Shown here: positions 33,501 through 43,428 of the stretch, in pieces
Layout: every line of letters starts with the position of its first letter
How positions within the stretch are numbered: position 1 is the stretch's first letter
NCBI GenBank assembly: GCA_013339895.1
Contig: JABACO010000136.1
Location: 1 to 64,000, forward strand
Source of the DNA: Ephydatia muelleri
Lineage: Eukaryota; Porifera; Demospongiae; Spongillida; Spongillidae
DNA length: 64,000 nucleotides
Direction of reading: 5' to 3'
Notes under the pieces: model-generated
What the model was told of the DNA's origin: nothing
Databases searched by the model: none
Seen by the model: only the letters and a program-made list of their open reading frames with translations
Position numbers and translations under genes: made by a program

Positions 33501-34285
33501 CATGTTTAAAAATAATAATAATGTGTTTCATTTTTCAGTGGTAATTCTACTCTGTTTAAACTTCCACAAATCCAACACTATATTAATGGTACGTCCATCA
33601 GGGAGCTCTACGACTGAAATCTATCGACCTGGAACACTGCGTTTTGTGAGTGTTTTGTCATGCATTTGTACTGTGGTGATTGTATAATAGCTATGTTGCA
33701 ACTCCCAAGCAATGCAATTAGTTGTTTGACTTCATGGCAGTGAACCCTGCCATCTCTCTACCCTCACTCCATCCTATGAACTATTACAACCTGAGTGATG
33801 TAGTCAGAGGCACTGTGTCTTGGGCAAAACAGATTGTCTGTTGTGGTGAATATGTAGAACTATACAGCATCAGTCAGGTAAAACATATAACAGTTGTTAG
33901 TGCTGTTATGTCAATGACCCATGCAGAATGTCAAGTTTGGAGTTTTACTTGTAGCCTGCAAACCAAAATACAGAAGGAACTGCATTCTGTTTAATTCAGG
34001 CTTTTCAACCTCTCACTACTAGCTGTGAGGAAGCTGTACAATGACTGTGACTCTACCCTGTTTGAGCTTTCAAACAAAGTCATAGCAACTGCAGCAATGA
34101 ACATCAGAAGAGCGGTTTCCTTTGTACACCAATGCTCAGCAACATGCCAGGGGCCAATGCCTGTACATATTGAAAGAGCGCAGATGTCTCAAACAAAGCT
34201 GCATTTTATACATGACTTTAGTAACAAAATGTATTGCTACAACAGGTACTGTATATTGCCTACATCCCTAAGCAGATTTAATTAA
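30504..34285 (+). pseudogene. Plavaka-type transposase with N-terminal C2H2 finger, decayed
   Basis: Exon 1 (30504-30522) and exon 2 (30583-30719) join in frame to 52 codons starting MARLLRGFEGEFYCKEC, a C-x2-C-x12-H-x5-H finger. Later exons give YADKDFENLVKQF, CYYPFPSKIFALLYIL, GPHPI, FIWFILKECSINVPSLRAF, HGEEIFVRNWVYFHHND, the diagnostic FCDDTSGNHSKKWHKFD plus LLAGLP block (about 31968-32045), LGHLGSTALKYCHICM, TNNPWFHFLGDIF, QKEEILARIRAFNTSGFQ, KVHPFLHIIPCMLQFGPTS, ESFNASVNVYGN, SPSRDIAINFAH, and a 3' exon ending YCYNRYCILPTSLSRFN-stop. Frameshifts occur near 30800, 31255, 32465 and 32970. DDTSGN-SKKW and APSRDIA are Plavaka hallmarks as I know them. It would act in the nucleus; this copy cannot. 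Confidence 0.65.
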
Positions 34286-34299
34286 AGTTATTTACTTCC

Positions 34300-34560
34300 G
34301 CCTTATCAATACTGATACAAGGTTATCAATACTGGTACAGGGTTGAGTAATAACAGCTTGGTACAATATTGATGAATAATCGGTATTGTTACAGTATTGA
34401 TACATGAAAGATACAAGTTGATATCAATGCTGTTACTAGACTGCTGCATCGGGATTGTATCAACTTTGCCCGAAGTCATTGTAAACAGGATTGTACACTA
34501 CCCTGTATCAATGATGATAACATCTTGTAACAATACCGTATCAATGTCGCTACAATAATA
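34300..34560. repeat. Right subterminal repeats of the Plavaka-type element
   Basis: TTATCAATACTGATACAAGG, TTATCAATACTGGTACAGGG, TTGGTACAATATTGATG, GTTACAGTATTGATAC, TGTATCAATGATGATAAC and TTGTAACAATACCGTATC, in alternating orientation, stop just before the TTGGCTGTG end. Confidence 0.75.
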
Positions 34561-34626
34561 GATTATTGGCTGTGTATCGCAGTTCAGTCATTACTTACTT
34601 TTGTTAGTGAAGGTTTTTTTTTTTTA

Positions 34627-35079
34627 ATGCCTTCGCGTAATCGAAAGAAGAGATGTAAGCAACGAGCGGAATACCTCCAAAAACGAGAAGATATTTTATC
34701 ACAAGAGAACAAGGCTAATCCCGAGAGCGCTACAAGGCCGACCCTGAAAAGAAGAAGGCCTCTGTACGCGACACCTACAACGCAAATGCTGTATCTAAGC
34801 GTGCTGCTAAAAGGCAGCGATATCAAGAGGACCTCGAGGAGAACCGTGCTGCTAAAAGGCAGCGATATCAAGAGGGCGTCGAGGAGAACCGTGCTGCTAA
34901 AAGGCAGCGATATCAAGAGGGCGTCGAGGAGAACCGTGCTGCTAAAGTCAGCGATATCGAGAGGCCCTCGAGGAGAACCGTGCTGCTAAAAGGCGGATAT
35001 ACAGGGGCAATTCAGCTACCATTAAGGCAGCTAGAAGGAGTCGGTATTGGAAGGGAACTATTACCACTACCACCCAAAG
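34627..35079 (+). pseudogene. ADPEKKK-repeat transposon protein, copy A
   Basis: Starts ATG in TTAATGCCTTCGCGTAATC and reads MPSRNRKKRCKQRAEYLQKR, DILSQENKAN. It then shifts frame into KADPEKKKASVRD, RAAKRQRYQED and repeated RAAKRQRYQEGVEEN units before ending at the donor CACCCAAAG-GTATGT (35079). The basic repeat chain is of a type I know from very repetitive sponge proteins linked to transposons. Only one ADPEKKK unit is present, against several in copy B. Its final exon is repeated at 35394-35556 and 35790-35937, each ending ACCACCCAAAG-GTATGT. Confidence 0.55.
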
Positions 35080-36236
35080 GTATGTTATAGCATGCTGTAT
35101 GTAGCATTTAAAATCTAAGGGCTGCTTTGCACGTGGCTCATGGCTTCCCTGTCATGCACACATTAACACATTTCTTGTATGCCTGCATACCGTATTATCA
35201 GATGTACAGTAAGGCTTCCCAGTTTCCTTGTACATGTAAAGGTCAATGTTTGTACAAAAGGTATTTGTGCATGCATCTGTGTCTGTACATTATTGTATAT
35301 TAGTTATCTGATGTTGAAGAAAGGACTAGACACGTGTTTATAGTACAAGTCTGTCATGCGCATCCACCCTTTGCTGCAGCTGTGTTTAATGTTAAAGAGG
35401 GCGTCGAGGAGAAGCTAAAAGGCAGCGATATCAAGAGGGCGTCAAGGAGAACCGTGCTGCTAATAGGCGGATATACAGGGGCAATTCAGCTACCATTAAG
35501 GCAGCTAGAAGGAGTCGGTATTGGAAGGGTCGTAGAACTACCACTACCACCCAAAGGTATGTTATAAATAGCATGCTGTATGTAGCATTTAAAGTCTAAG
35601 GGCTGCTTTCTTACGTGCTAATGTAAGTTGCTCATGGCTTCCTGTAATTAACACATTTCTTGTATGCTTGCATGCATATTATCAGATGTACAGTAAGGCT
35701 TCCCAGTTCCCTGGTAAAGGTCAATGTTTGTACAAAAGGTTATTTGTGCATGCATCTGTGTCTGTTACATTGTACATTAGTTAGTAGCAGCAGCGCTACC
35801 CCCACCACCACCAGCAGCAGAGCTGCCCCCACCCCCACCACCAGCAGCAGAGAGCTGCCCCCACCGCCAGCAGCAGCAGAGCTACCCGAGAGGAAGCGGT
35901 ATCGCAGTGGTCACCGAACTACCACTACCACCCAAAGGTATGTGATGGCATGTTGTATTGCACTAGCATTAAAAAGCTATAGGAAGATGTGCATGCAACA
36001 TGTGTACAGCACGCATATAAGGGATCTGCCATTCACTTCACATGTAAAGCATGCATGGTGACTCAACTGTCCTTTGTGACCTGTCTATGAAATATTGGGG
36101 TGTCATCCTTAATCTGATGCACAAAAAGGCTTCCTTATCTGATGTCCGCTTTTGACACAATGTTTTGACTACAATCAGCAGCAGCGCTGCCCCTGCCTAC
36201 ACCAGCAGTAGCAGTGCCCCCACCAGCAGCCAGCAG

Positions 36237-36430
36237 CAGCAGAGCTGCCCCCACCGCCACCAGCAGTAGCAGCAGAGCTGCCCCCACCGCCACCAGCAGT
36301 AGCAGCAGAGCTGCCCCCACCGCCACCAGCAGTAGCAGCAGAGCTGCCCCCACCGCCACCAGCAGTAGCAGCAGAGCTGCCCCCAACGCCACCAGCAGTA
36401 GCAGCAGAGCTGCCGCCACCAGCAGAGGCA
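36237..36430 (+). repeat. 33-bp Ala/Pro-coding repeat, copy A
   Basis: About five units of AGCAGCAGAGCTGCCCCCAC plus CGCCACCAGCAGT. The 33-base period keeps all frames open on both strands. The plus frames give AAELPPPPPAV or SSRAAPTATSS. Which, if any, is translated cannot be told. Confidence 0.85.
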
Positions 36431-36735
36431 GGAGCATTGCTACCTGCACCAGCCCCCACCACCGGCACAAGCAGTATTGACACCAGTGCCCCCACCACCA
36501 CTTCGCCTGCTGCTCCCCTGGCCGCTGCCACCACCACCCACATGGCTCCCATGGCCAGAATCAGGCCGCCGCGGCCATAGAAGAGGCTGGGGGAGACATA
36601 GAGGACAAGGCCGAACAGTAAAACTCCTATACATATAATTTCTATTATTAAAATGTTAAACCTCCCTCCCTCCCTTTGAAAATTAAAATCAATTTGTGAC
36701 CACTTATAAAGACGCCAGAGGAAAAAACTAATGAA

Positions 36736-37031
36736 ACAAGTAAATAAAAACATTCTCTAACGAGAAAGTTGTTGGTATATAGGATTGACCAATGGTGGTG
36801 TAAAAAGCACGGAAACAAGAGTGACAGAAATTTGACTGGAAAATTGAAATAGGCCTATATTTAGCACACTAACGTTGTAACAGTACATGCCTGAGTAATG
36901 GGCTAAATATAGGCCTATTTCAATTTTCCAGTCAAATTTCTGTCACTCTTGTTTCCGTGCTTTTTACACCACCATTGGTCAATCCTATATACCAACAACT
37001 TTCTCGTTAGAGAATGTTTTTATTTACTTGT
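36736..37031. mobile_element. 296-bp hairpin, copy 1
   Basis: Two perfect 130-base inverted arms (ACAAGTAAATAAAAAC ... AATAGGCCTATATTTAGC) and a 36-base loop. Identical by eye over all 296 bases to copy 3 (61918-62213). See copies at 43429 and 61918. Confidence 0.95.
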
Positions 37032-37658
37032 ATAATATAGGGTGCATAGCATAAGCAGACGAGTCGCTAGCTAGATATTGCTTGAGCGTGGCATTTTTGA
37101 CAAGAACCGTTACGCAAACGATCCAGAAAGCAAGAAGTCTTACAATAAGGCCTGGCGCCTTCAATCTTTCGTTAGTAGTAACTAGCCAGGGGTCTGGTGT
37201 AGAACAGAATCTAGTGGTCACTTAACACAATATTGGTATATATAACATGCATGACGTCATGTACTAATAGGCATGTTGCCCTCCCACACACTGCTGCATA
37301 CATTTTTAAAATGAGTGGAACAATATGTATATAAAGTGAAATATAGTAATTACATGAAATCATGTAATCCATGCCTGTCAGTGATCCTCGTTTGAGGGTG
37401 AGTGTGTATGCATAATTATCCAACTTTCAACCCTTACACAGAACCATATACAAAGCATGTCACACATGACACATCACAACCACATGCGACCCACTGCCTT
37501 AGAAAGTGTATTGTGATGTCACATTTATTCTTCTTTCATATGAATGGCTTCTTTCATATAAATTGGGCAAAAGTGTCACTGGGTCACATTAACTCATTAC
37601 ATAATAAAAATCAATACATACACATGAGTACAATCTTAAATATAGCCTATAGTTAATG
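37032..37658. other. No gene recognised
   Basis: AT-rich spacer between element A and the retroelement remnant; short ORFs only. Confidence 0.4.
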
Positions 37659-38430
37659 TTAATTCAAAATACATCTGGTGAGGATGGCCCTCAATAGATG
37701 GAGGTTGAGTCTGCCATAGATGTCTCTAAGTACAGCCGACTTGGGCCTGCATGTAAGCGTGGCAAGCCGAGAAGCCAGCTGTGAGAAGGCTTCATTTCCC
37801 CATGCACCATAAGTATCTGCTACCAGGGGAACACACAACCAGCCGAGTTCTTTGCATTTTGCATCATTGACCCTGTGCTTTCTGCCTTCACTGGCAAGGG
37901 CAGCTGATCCTGAAGACACTCCCGCTTCCATAAGGGTATGTGTGTTGAGCGGAGATATCAAAGGCAGCTGTCTTGCCTGTTGTCCAGTTAGTCAACAGAA
38001 GGTCAGCAGGATGGGTGTGGCTATGATCGGCTGTGGGGTCATTGCCAGCTTCCACTTGGATGCCAAGATGGGCGCGGTGGCATGTTTCAGCCAGAACATC
38101 ATGAAGGGTGTTGTGTCATACCACCACATCACCGCCACGCTTACAAGTGGTGGCATGATGTCCCAGAGGGTTAAGGCATTGCCAGGGCAAAGTGCACACT
38201 GGGATCCCTGGGAAGTGTCCATACCAAGCCACCATTTTATGGCAACTTCATGGACCGGTGCATCAAGATGTAGACCCAGCCCCTGTGATGGTAGAACAGA
38301 CAGCCAGGATGATGCATGTGGTGCAGAAACAGAAAGCAATTGTGCTTGGTCAGCATTGGAGGAGGTTTCCAACAGCAGATTGAACATGCAAGTGTCCAAT
38401 GTGCTGGATAGTTCTTTTTAGGAGACCAGA
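37659..38430 (-). pseudogene. Retroelement polyprotein, C-terminal part
   Basis: Minus-strand pieces in order are SAPHASSWLSVLPSQGLGLH, VAIKWWLGMDTSQGSQCALC, a region that in another frame gives DPLGHHATTCKRGGDVV, then SPLNTHTLMEAGVSSGSAAL, ASEGRKHRVNDAKCKELGWL, VPLVADTYGAWGNEAFSQLA and LRDIYGRLNLHLLRAIL-R. I know this chain (PHASxWLxVxPS ... C-x2-C ... LDPLGHHAxTCxxGGDVVxRHN ... SPL ... RKHxxNDxKCxELGW) as the end of a reverse-transcriptase polyprotein widespread in invertebrate genomes. Frameshifts separate the pieces. A second fragment of this family is at 48063-48600. The reverse-transcriptase core is not in the window. Confidence 0.65.
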
Positions 38431-39077
38431 GACGCTGAGAGAAGGGAGTGAATTTGCAGTGCCTTGTCTAGTGGCATAATTTGCGACCTTTAATTCAGAG
38501 TCAACTGCCTTGAAGAGGTGACCTGTACATTGTTCATGCCTGTCAATAGTGTGTCAGTCCAGTTGTAATGCTGACTGCTTTAGGATTATCCCATGCTTAA
38601 TCAGACACTGATAGTTCTAATTAACCCACATTTGTGTGGTACTAATGGAGTTCTAGAATGCATGTACTAAACTATTGTGTAGCATAAATTGCGAACTGAT
38701 CATTGGGGGGTGGTGGGGGGGAGGGTCACTATGCACTGCCCACACACATGCATATTTGTTAGTGGTCGTCACATTGGACATTGGTGTTCATTCTTTGTGG
38801 TTCGCTGTAACATGGTTGCAGTGATTCACCTTACACATGCACATATCACACACACATGCACATGGTGTCATTGTCCTCATTCGCATACTAATTCCCTCCT
38901 CCCTCACTCCTACCTCTCCTCCCTTGCCCCTCACTCCTACTTCTCTCTCTCTCCCTCCATCCCCCTCTCTCTCCCTCCCTTCCCTCCTCCATCTCTCCTC
39001 CCTCTCCTCTCTCCTCCCTCCATCCCCCTCTCTACCCTCCTCCCTCCCTCTCCCTCCTTCCTATCTCCTTCCCTCAG
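38431..39077. other. No gene; polypyrimidine intron-like tract at the end
   Basis: 38885-39077 is a C/T-rich stretch ending TTCCCTCAG, the acceptor of the next exon. It resembles the pyrimidine-rich introns in the usherin-like copies. Confidence 0.6.
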
Positions 39078-39872
39078 TATCCACCTGACCCTCCAGATCA
39101 GGTCAATGTATCCAAGGTCACCAACACCACGGCACAGGTCACGTGGAGCTACCCACCCAGGGAAAACCCCTCCTCCACGCAGTTCAACGCTGTCGTTACT
39201 CTCTCAGGCACAACGGTCCAGGAGCTCTCTAACCTGAACACCACCTCCTTGCAACTGGAGGCTCTCCTCCCAGGTGTGACCTACACCCTGTCTCTCAGAA
39301 CGCTGGATGCCACTGTGGGTGTGGTCAGCAGTGCCCAGGCCAACGTCTCCTTCAGTACCCTACCGATGGCGGCCACAGAGCCTCGAGGACTCGTTGCCTT
39401 GTATAACGAGTCTTCCCTCCTCGTCATGTTCACGCAACCCCTCGTGTACAGTGGCATCCCCCTGGGCTATGACCTGCTCTGGTCCCCGATGGGGGAATCT
39501 GAAAACTGCAGTCTGGTTACGAATGGTGCGGTACGACGCACGATTCCATTTAACGCCTCCTTGTCGTCGAGCGGGCTCATCTCGGTCCTGACGAGTGGTT
39601 TGGACCTGATGAATGTGCAGAACCAGTCTGTGACCGTGTGCGCCCGTCTCAGTACCATCACCAGTGATGGCGTGACCAATGGGATGTGGGCCAGTGTGAG
39701 TGTGGAGAAATCCAACGTCGGGGGATTGAAGACAGGTCGTGTGGGCGGTACTGATGACATCACTGGCATTGTGATTGCCGTGTTGGTGTTTGCCCTGTTT
39801 GATGCGGTCCTGCTGTCTGCTTTGTTTACCGCTGTTGCCATCAAGAAGTGGCGTGAGCGCAGAGAAGAGTGA
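39078..39872 (+). CDS. 3'-terminal exon of an FN3 single-pass membrane protein
   Basis: Follows a strong acceptor (TTCCCTCAG, 39077) and is open for 264 codons to TGA. Residues 1-95 form an FN3 domain (PPDPPDQVNVSKVTNTTAQV, TWSYPP, LEALLPGVTYTLSLRTLD). Residues about 96-210 form a second, weaker FN3-like domain (PRGLVALYNESSLLVMFTQP, VTVCARLSTIT). A hydrophobic helix spans residues 228-253 (ITGIVIAVLVFALFDAVLLS), followed by the basic stop-transfer KKWRERREE. Several N-glycosylation sequons lie outside the membrane. No start is present, so upstream exons are needed, but none on this strand is recognised nearby. It may be the original end of the usherin-like gene whose other exons are scattered in the three copies. 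Open and clean, so possibly still functional. Confidence 0.7.
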   Translation, partial: YPPDPPDQVNVSKVTNTTAQVTWSYPPRENPSSTQFNAVVTLSGTTVQELSNLNTTSLQLEALLPGVTYTLSLRTLDATVGVVSSAQANVSFSTLPMAATEPRGLVALYNESSLLVMFTQPLVYSGIPLGYDLLWSPMGESENCSLVTNGAVRRTIPFNASLSSSGLISVLTSGLDLMNVQNQSVTVCARLSTITSDGVTNGMWASVSVEKSNVGGLKTGRVGGTDDITGIVIAVLVFALFDAVLLSALFTAVAIKKWRERREE

Positions 39873-40531
39873 TCCAGGTGTGATGGACAGTATTCATGTT
39901 CACACAATAAATCATAAATCTTGTGTATATGCCTCCACACCGTTTGTTTCGATGGCAGTATTAATCTGGCTACATGCAACTCAGAGCAATTGATGGAGTT
40001 GTATCAGGTTGATAGTTATCATTTGTTTCAGTCCATGGGATTCCGTACTACATTGCAGTCTAGTTTCAGGTTGCCATTGTACTACAGATGGAGAGAAATG
40101 GTAAATTGAGATTGTTTGTAAGAGAAGTTATTCAGTCTGGGACAAATCATCCACACACCCTCAATCTCTGTCTTATGGTAGCGGGGATTCCACTGTATGA
40201 GGTGTCCCACTCAAATCTCGTACCCAGACCGTGAACTCCACCCCAGGCTTATAAACACCCACTCAAGATTATAAAACAAAACATCGTTCGTCTTTTATTC
40301 TGGCAGCTATTATATTCAAATAAACGCGATTCCATGCATGGTGCCAGACCAGTTAACATTGCCGTCTATCTAGTGTAGGACACAATAGTCTCGTACCCAG
40401 ACCCAGGTTCTAACAGTCGTCCTCGAAGTTTCCCGCACCATCAACAGGGGCGGCGGAAGCGTATTATATTTGGGGGGGCTAAACGGAACAAAATGATAAT
40501 TATATTCATTGTTACTGATAGGAAACGTACG
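39873..40531. other. Spacer with two Mutator-end-like motifs
   Basis: AATAAA occurs at 39906, soon after the exon stop, and may be its polyadenylation signal. TCTCGTACCCAGACC occurs at 40216 and 40389 in the same orientation, matching the ends of the 25385 element. A CAGGGGCGGCGGAAGCG motif at about 40444 resembles hAT-like ends. Confidence 0.5.
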
Positions 40532-41095
40532 TATCTGAACCTGCGGCAGCAGGTTCAATATAGGATTGATTGAGGATTGATGAATATCATTAAAAAAACT
40601 TCACTCGCGTCTGGAGGGACAGCGGAGAAACGGGTCGCTTATCTCTTTGTCGCGATGGAACGAGAACTCAAAGATCTACAGTTCTACGTTTGTTCCGTAT
40701 CATAAAACGGTGTGCTTTTAGAGAAACAAACGAATTCCTGTTCCTCGTGCCCAGTCCTAAAATAATTCTTGGTCGTCGTCGTCTTCTTCTTCTTATTCTT
40801 CTTCCTTAGGAAGGTATAACTCGAGCTACGAACGGTTTTGAATAACGGCAATAGCACCAATATCTTCGGAATTCACCTGCACGTTATCCTTTAAGGTCAT
40901 ATAGACACCTAAGAAAGAGTAGCACCTCATGCGGTAGCAAGTTCTATATAGGAATTGGTATGAAGTTATTGCAGAAGTTTATTTGGTTTATTATTGTTCA
41001 ATGAAGTTATGTACAGCTTGCAGTATAAATACTCCAACCTGCACGAAATTTATTTGGTGTTCCAGTTTAATCGATACTTTGGCTAGTGAAGTTAA

Positions 41096-41767
41096 ATGCC
41101 TTCGCGTAATCAAAAGAAGAGATCTAAGCAACGAGCGGAATACCTTCAAAAGCAAGACGATATATTATCACAAGAAAACAAGGCTAAAGCCCGAGCGCGC
41201 TACAAGGCCGATCCCGAAAAGAAGAAGGCCTCTGCTACAAGGCCGATCCCGAAAAGAAGAAGGCCTCTGCTACAAGGCCGATCCCGAAAAGAAGAAGGCC
41301 TCTGTACGCGACAGCTACAAGGCCGATCCCGAAAAGAAGAAGGCCTCTGTACGCGACAGCTACAAGGCCGATCCCGAAAAGCTGAAGGCCTCTATACGCG
41401 ACAGCTACAAGGCCGATCCCGAAAAGAAGAAGGCCTCTGTACGCGACAGCTACAAGGCCGATCCCGAAAAGAAGAAGGCCTCTGTACGCGACAGCTACAA
41501 CGCAGATATTGAATCTAAGCAATCTGCTAAAAGGCAGCGATATCAAGAGGACGTCGAGGAGAACCGCGCTGCTAAAAGGCAGCGATATCAAGAGGACGTC
41601 GAGGAGAACCGTGCTGCTAAAAGGCAGAAATACGAGGACAATTCAGCTGCCATTAAGGCATCTGAAAGGAATCGGTATTGGAATGACCCCGCTGTCCGAT
41701 TGGCTAAACGTGCTGCTGAGAGGAAGCGGTATCGCATGGGTCACCGAACTACCACTACCACCCAAAG
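41096..41767 (+). pseudogene. ADPEKKK-repeat transposon protein, copy B
   Basis: ATG at 41096 opens MPSRNQKKRSKQRAEYLQKQ, then KARARYKADPEKKKAS. After two shortened repeat units the frame changes. The rest is open in the other frame: ASVRDSYKADPEKKK units, KQSAKRQRYQEDVEEN, NRAAKRQKYEDNSAAIKA, NRYWNDPAVRLAKRAAERKR and RMGHRTTTTTQR, ending at the donor CCCAAAG-GTATGT (41767). Highly basic and probably coiled; no catalytic domain is seen. I know such chains from sponge genomes, where they precede a longer transposon protein. Compared with copy A the repeat has expanded. Confidence 0.6.
41207..41510 (+). repeat. 45-bp coding repeat with two 35-bp units
   Basis: TACAAGGCCGATCCCGAAAA begins each unit. 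Full units are 45 bases (15 residues, ASVRDSYKADPEKKK). The first two lack the 10 bases TACGCGACAG and are 35 bases long, causing the frame change. One unit has CTGAAG for AAGAAG. Confidence 0.85.
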
Positions 41768-42092
41768 GTATGTCATGACATGTTGTATTGCACTAGCATT
41801 AAAAAGCTATAGGAAGATGTGCATGCAACATGTGTACAGCACGCATGTAAGTAATCTGCACAAAACCATTCACTTCACATGCATGGTGACCCAACTGTTG
41901 TGTACAGTACATGTAGTTCTTTCTCCTTTGTGACCTGTCTATTGAATATTGGGGTGTCATCCTTAATCTGATGTACAAAAAGGCTTCCTTATCTGATGTA
42001 ATATCTGCAACTGTGTATGAATTTAATTGCATTTGCTAGGGTTGAGCACTGAAAATTACTGCAACCTTATCCTTCTCCCATATAGCTAGTCC

Positions 42093-42359
42093 TTGTATGA
42101 ACCCAAATCTCATGCACTAATGGAGTATAATGGTGGTCTTGAAAAAGCTATTCTTAGGGATAGTGAGCTTCTAAGTGAAGTAAATGATGCCTTTTGTAAG
42201 TCTCATCCATTGCTAGCTCAAAAGGTTGTTACAAGATCTGCCTGTGCAACAGTAAGTAAGATTGGTGCAGATACATTGGTTTCTAAAGCACTGAGTGTAC
42301 GAAGAGCAAAAGCAGGGTCATTGCTAAACACTATCCAGGAAGTTAATGCATTGAAATGA
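42093..42359 (+). pseudogene. Second exon of the ADPEKKK-type protein
   Basis: The plus frame reads YEPKSHALMEYNGGLEKAIL, RDSELLSEVNDAFCKSHPLL, ASVRRAK-like and SVRRAKAGSLLNTIQEVNAL before TGA. A similar EVNxAxxxxHPxLAxxV ... AxxxLxxKxLxxRxxxAGSLLxTIxxxxxL stretch follows the basic repeats in sponge proteins I recall. A pyrimidine-rich stretch and TAG acceptor lie just upstream (42085-42087), but the frame from there meets TAG, so joining is imperfect. Confidence 0.45.
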
Positions 42360-42892
42360 TATTTTAGTTAGGCATGGGTATCATACTGCTGGCTCTCTGC
42401 CCCCATGGCCGCTAGATGCAGTGCTGCCCCCGCCCCCCCCCCCCCTATCGTCCGCCACCAGCAGTAGCAGCAGCGCTGCCCCCACCACCAGCAGCAGAGA
42501 GCTGCCCCCACCACCAGCAGCAGAGAGCTGCCCCAACCACCAGCAGCAGAGAGCTGCCCCCACCGCCAGCAGCTACCCGAGAGGAAGCGGTATCGCAGGG
42601 GTCATCGAACTACCACTACCACCCAAAGGTATGTGATGGCATGTTGTATTGCACTAGCATTAAAAAGCTATAGGAAGATGTGCATGCAACATGTGTACAG
42701 CACGCATGTAAGGGATCTGCCATTCACTTCACATGTAAAGCATGCATGGTGACCCAACTGTCCTTTGTGACCTGTCTATTGAATATTGGGGTGTCATCCT
42801 TAATCTGATGCACATAAAGGCTGATGTAAAAAAAAGCTTTTGACACAATGTTTTGACTACAATCAACAGCAGCGCTGCCCCGCCTACACCAG

Positions 42893-43110
42893 CAGTAGCA
42901 GTGCCCCCACCAGCAGCAGCAGCAGAGCTGCCCCCACCGCCACCAGCAGTAGCAGCAGAGCTGCCCCCACCGCCACCAGCAGTAGCAGCAGAGCTGCCCC
43001 CACCGCCACCAGCAGTAGCAGCAGAGCTGCCCCCACCGCCACCAGCAGTAGCAGCAGAGCTGCCCCCAACGCCACCAGCAGTAGCAGCAGAGCTGCCGCC
43101 ACCAGCAGAG
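42893..43110 (+). repeat. 33-bp Ala/Pro-coding repeat, copy B
   Basis: Same unit and nearly the same unit number as at 36237-36430, in the same position relative to the hairpin. Confidence 0.85.
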
Positions 43111-43428
43111 GCAGGAGCATTGCTACCTGCACCAGCCCCACCACCGGCACAAGCAGTATTGACACCAGTGCCCCCACCACCACTTCGCCTGCTGCCCCCC
43201 TGGCCGCTGCCACCATCACCCACATGGCTCCCATGGCCAGAACCAGGCCGCCGCGGCCATAGAAGAGGCTGGGGGAGACATAGAGGACAAGGCCGAACAG
43301 TAAATAACATTTAGAACTCCTATACATATAATTTCTATTATTAAAATGTTTAACCTCCCTCCCTCCCTTTGAAAATTAAAATCAATTTGTGACCACTTAT
43401 AAAGACGCCAGAGGAAAAAACTAATGAA

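Larger units (their letters stand above)
30031..34574 (+). mobile_element. Plavaka-type (CMC) DNA transposon inserted in composite element A
   Basis: The ends are CACAGCCAA and TTGGCTGTG, with looser inverted similarity continuing for about 30 bases (ACAATATTGATA against GACATTGATAC). TA flanks both ends (30029-30030, 34575-34576). Left of it lies ...GGTGTTCC and right of it TCGCAGTTCAG...TAGTGAAG. Copy B shows the near-uninterrupted order GGTGTTCCAGTT...TAGTGAAG at 41037-41089. Between the ends sit clusters of GTATCAATACTGGTACA-like motifs and a multi-exon transposase. Length 4544 bp. Confidence 0.75.
34575..37031 (+). mobile_element. Composite element A, 3' part
   Basis: Runs from the Plavaka insertion to the end of the 296-bp hairpin. 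It holds the start of an ADPEKKK-type gene, two duplications of its last exon (ending 35556 and 35937 besides 35079), the 33-bp Ala/Pro repeat and the hairpin. Sequence from 35900 to 37031 is nearly the same as 42590-43724 of copy B. Confidence 0.75.

Noticed and set aside
34584-34916. Minus-strand hydrophobic ORF with repeated LLISLPFSSTVLL
   Set aside because: Antisense of the RAAKRQRYQE coding repeat in the ADPEKKK-type gene.
36135-36753. Leu/Val-rich and Gly-rich minus-strand ORFs that look like membrane proteins
   Set aside because: Antisense frames of the 33-bp repeat; hydrophobicity comes from GCAGCAGC/CTGCTGCTG runs only.
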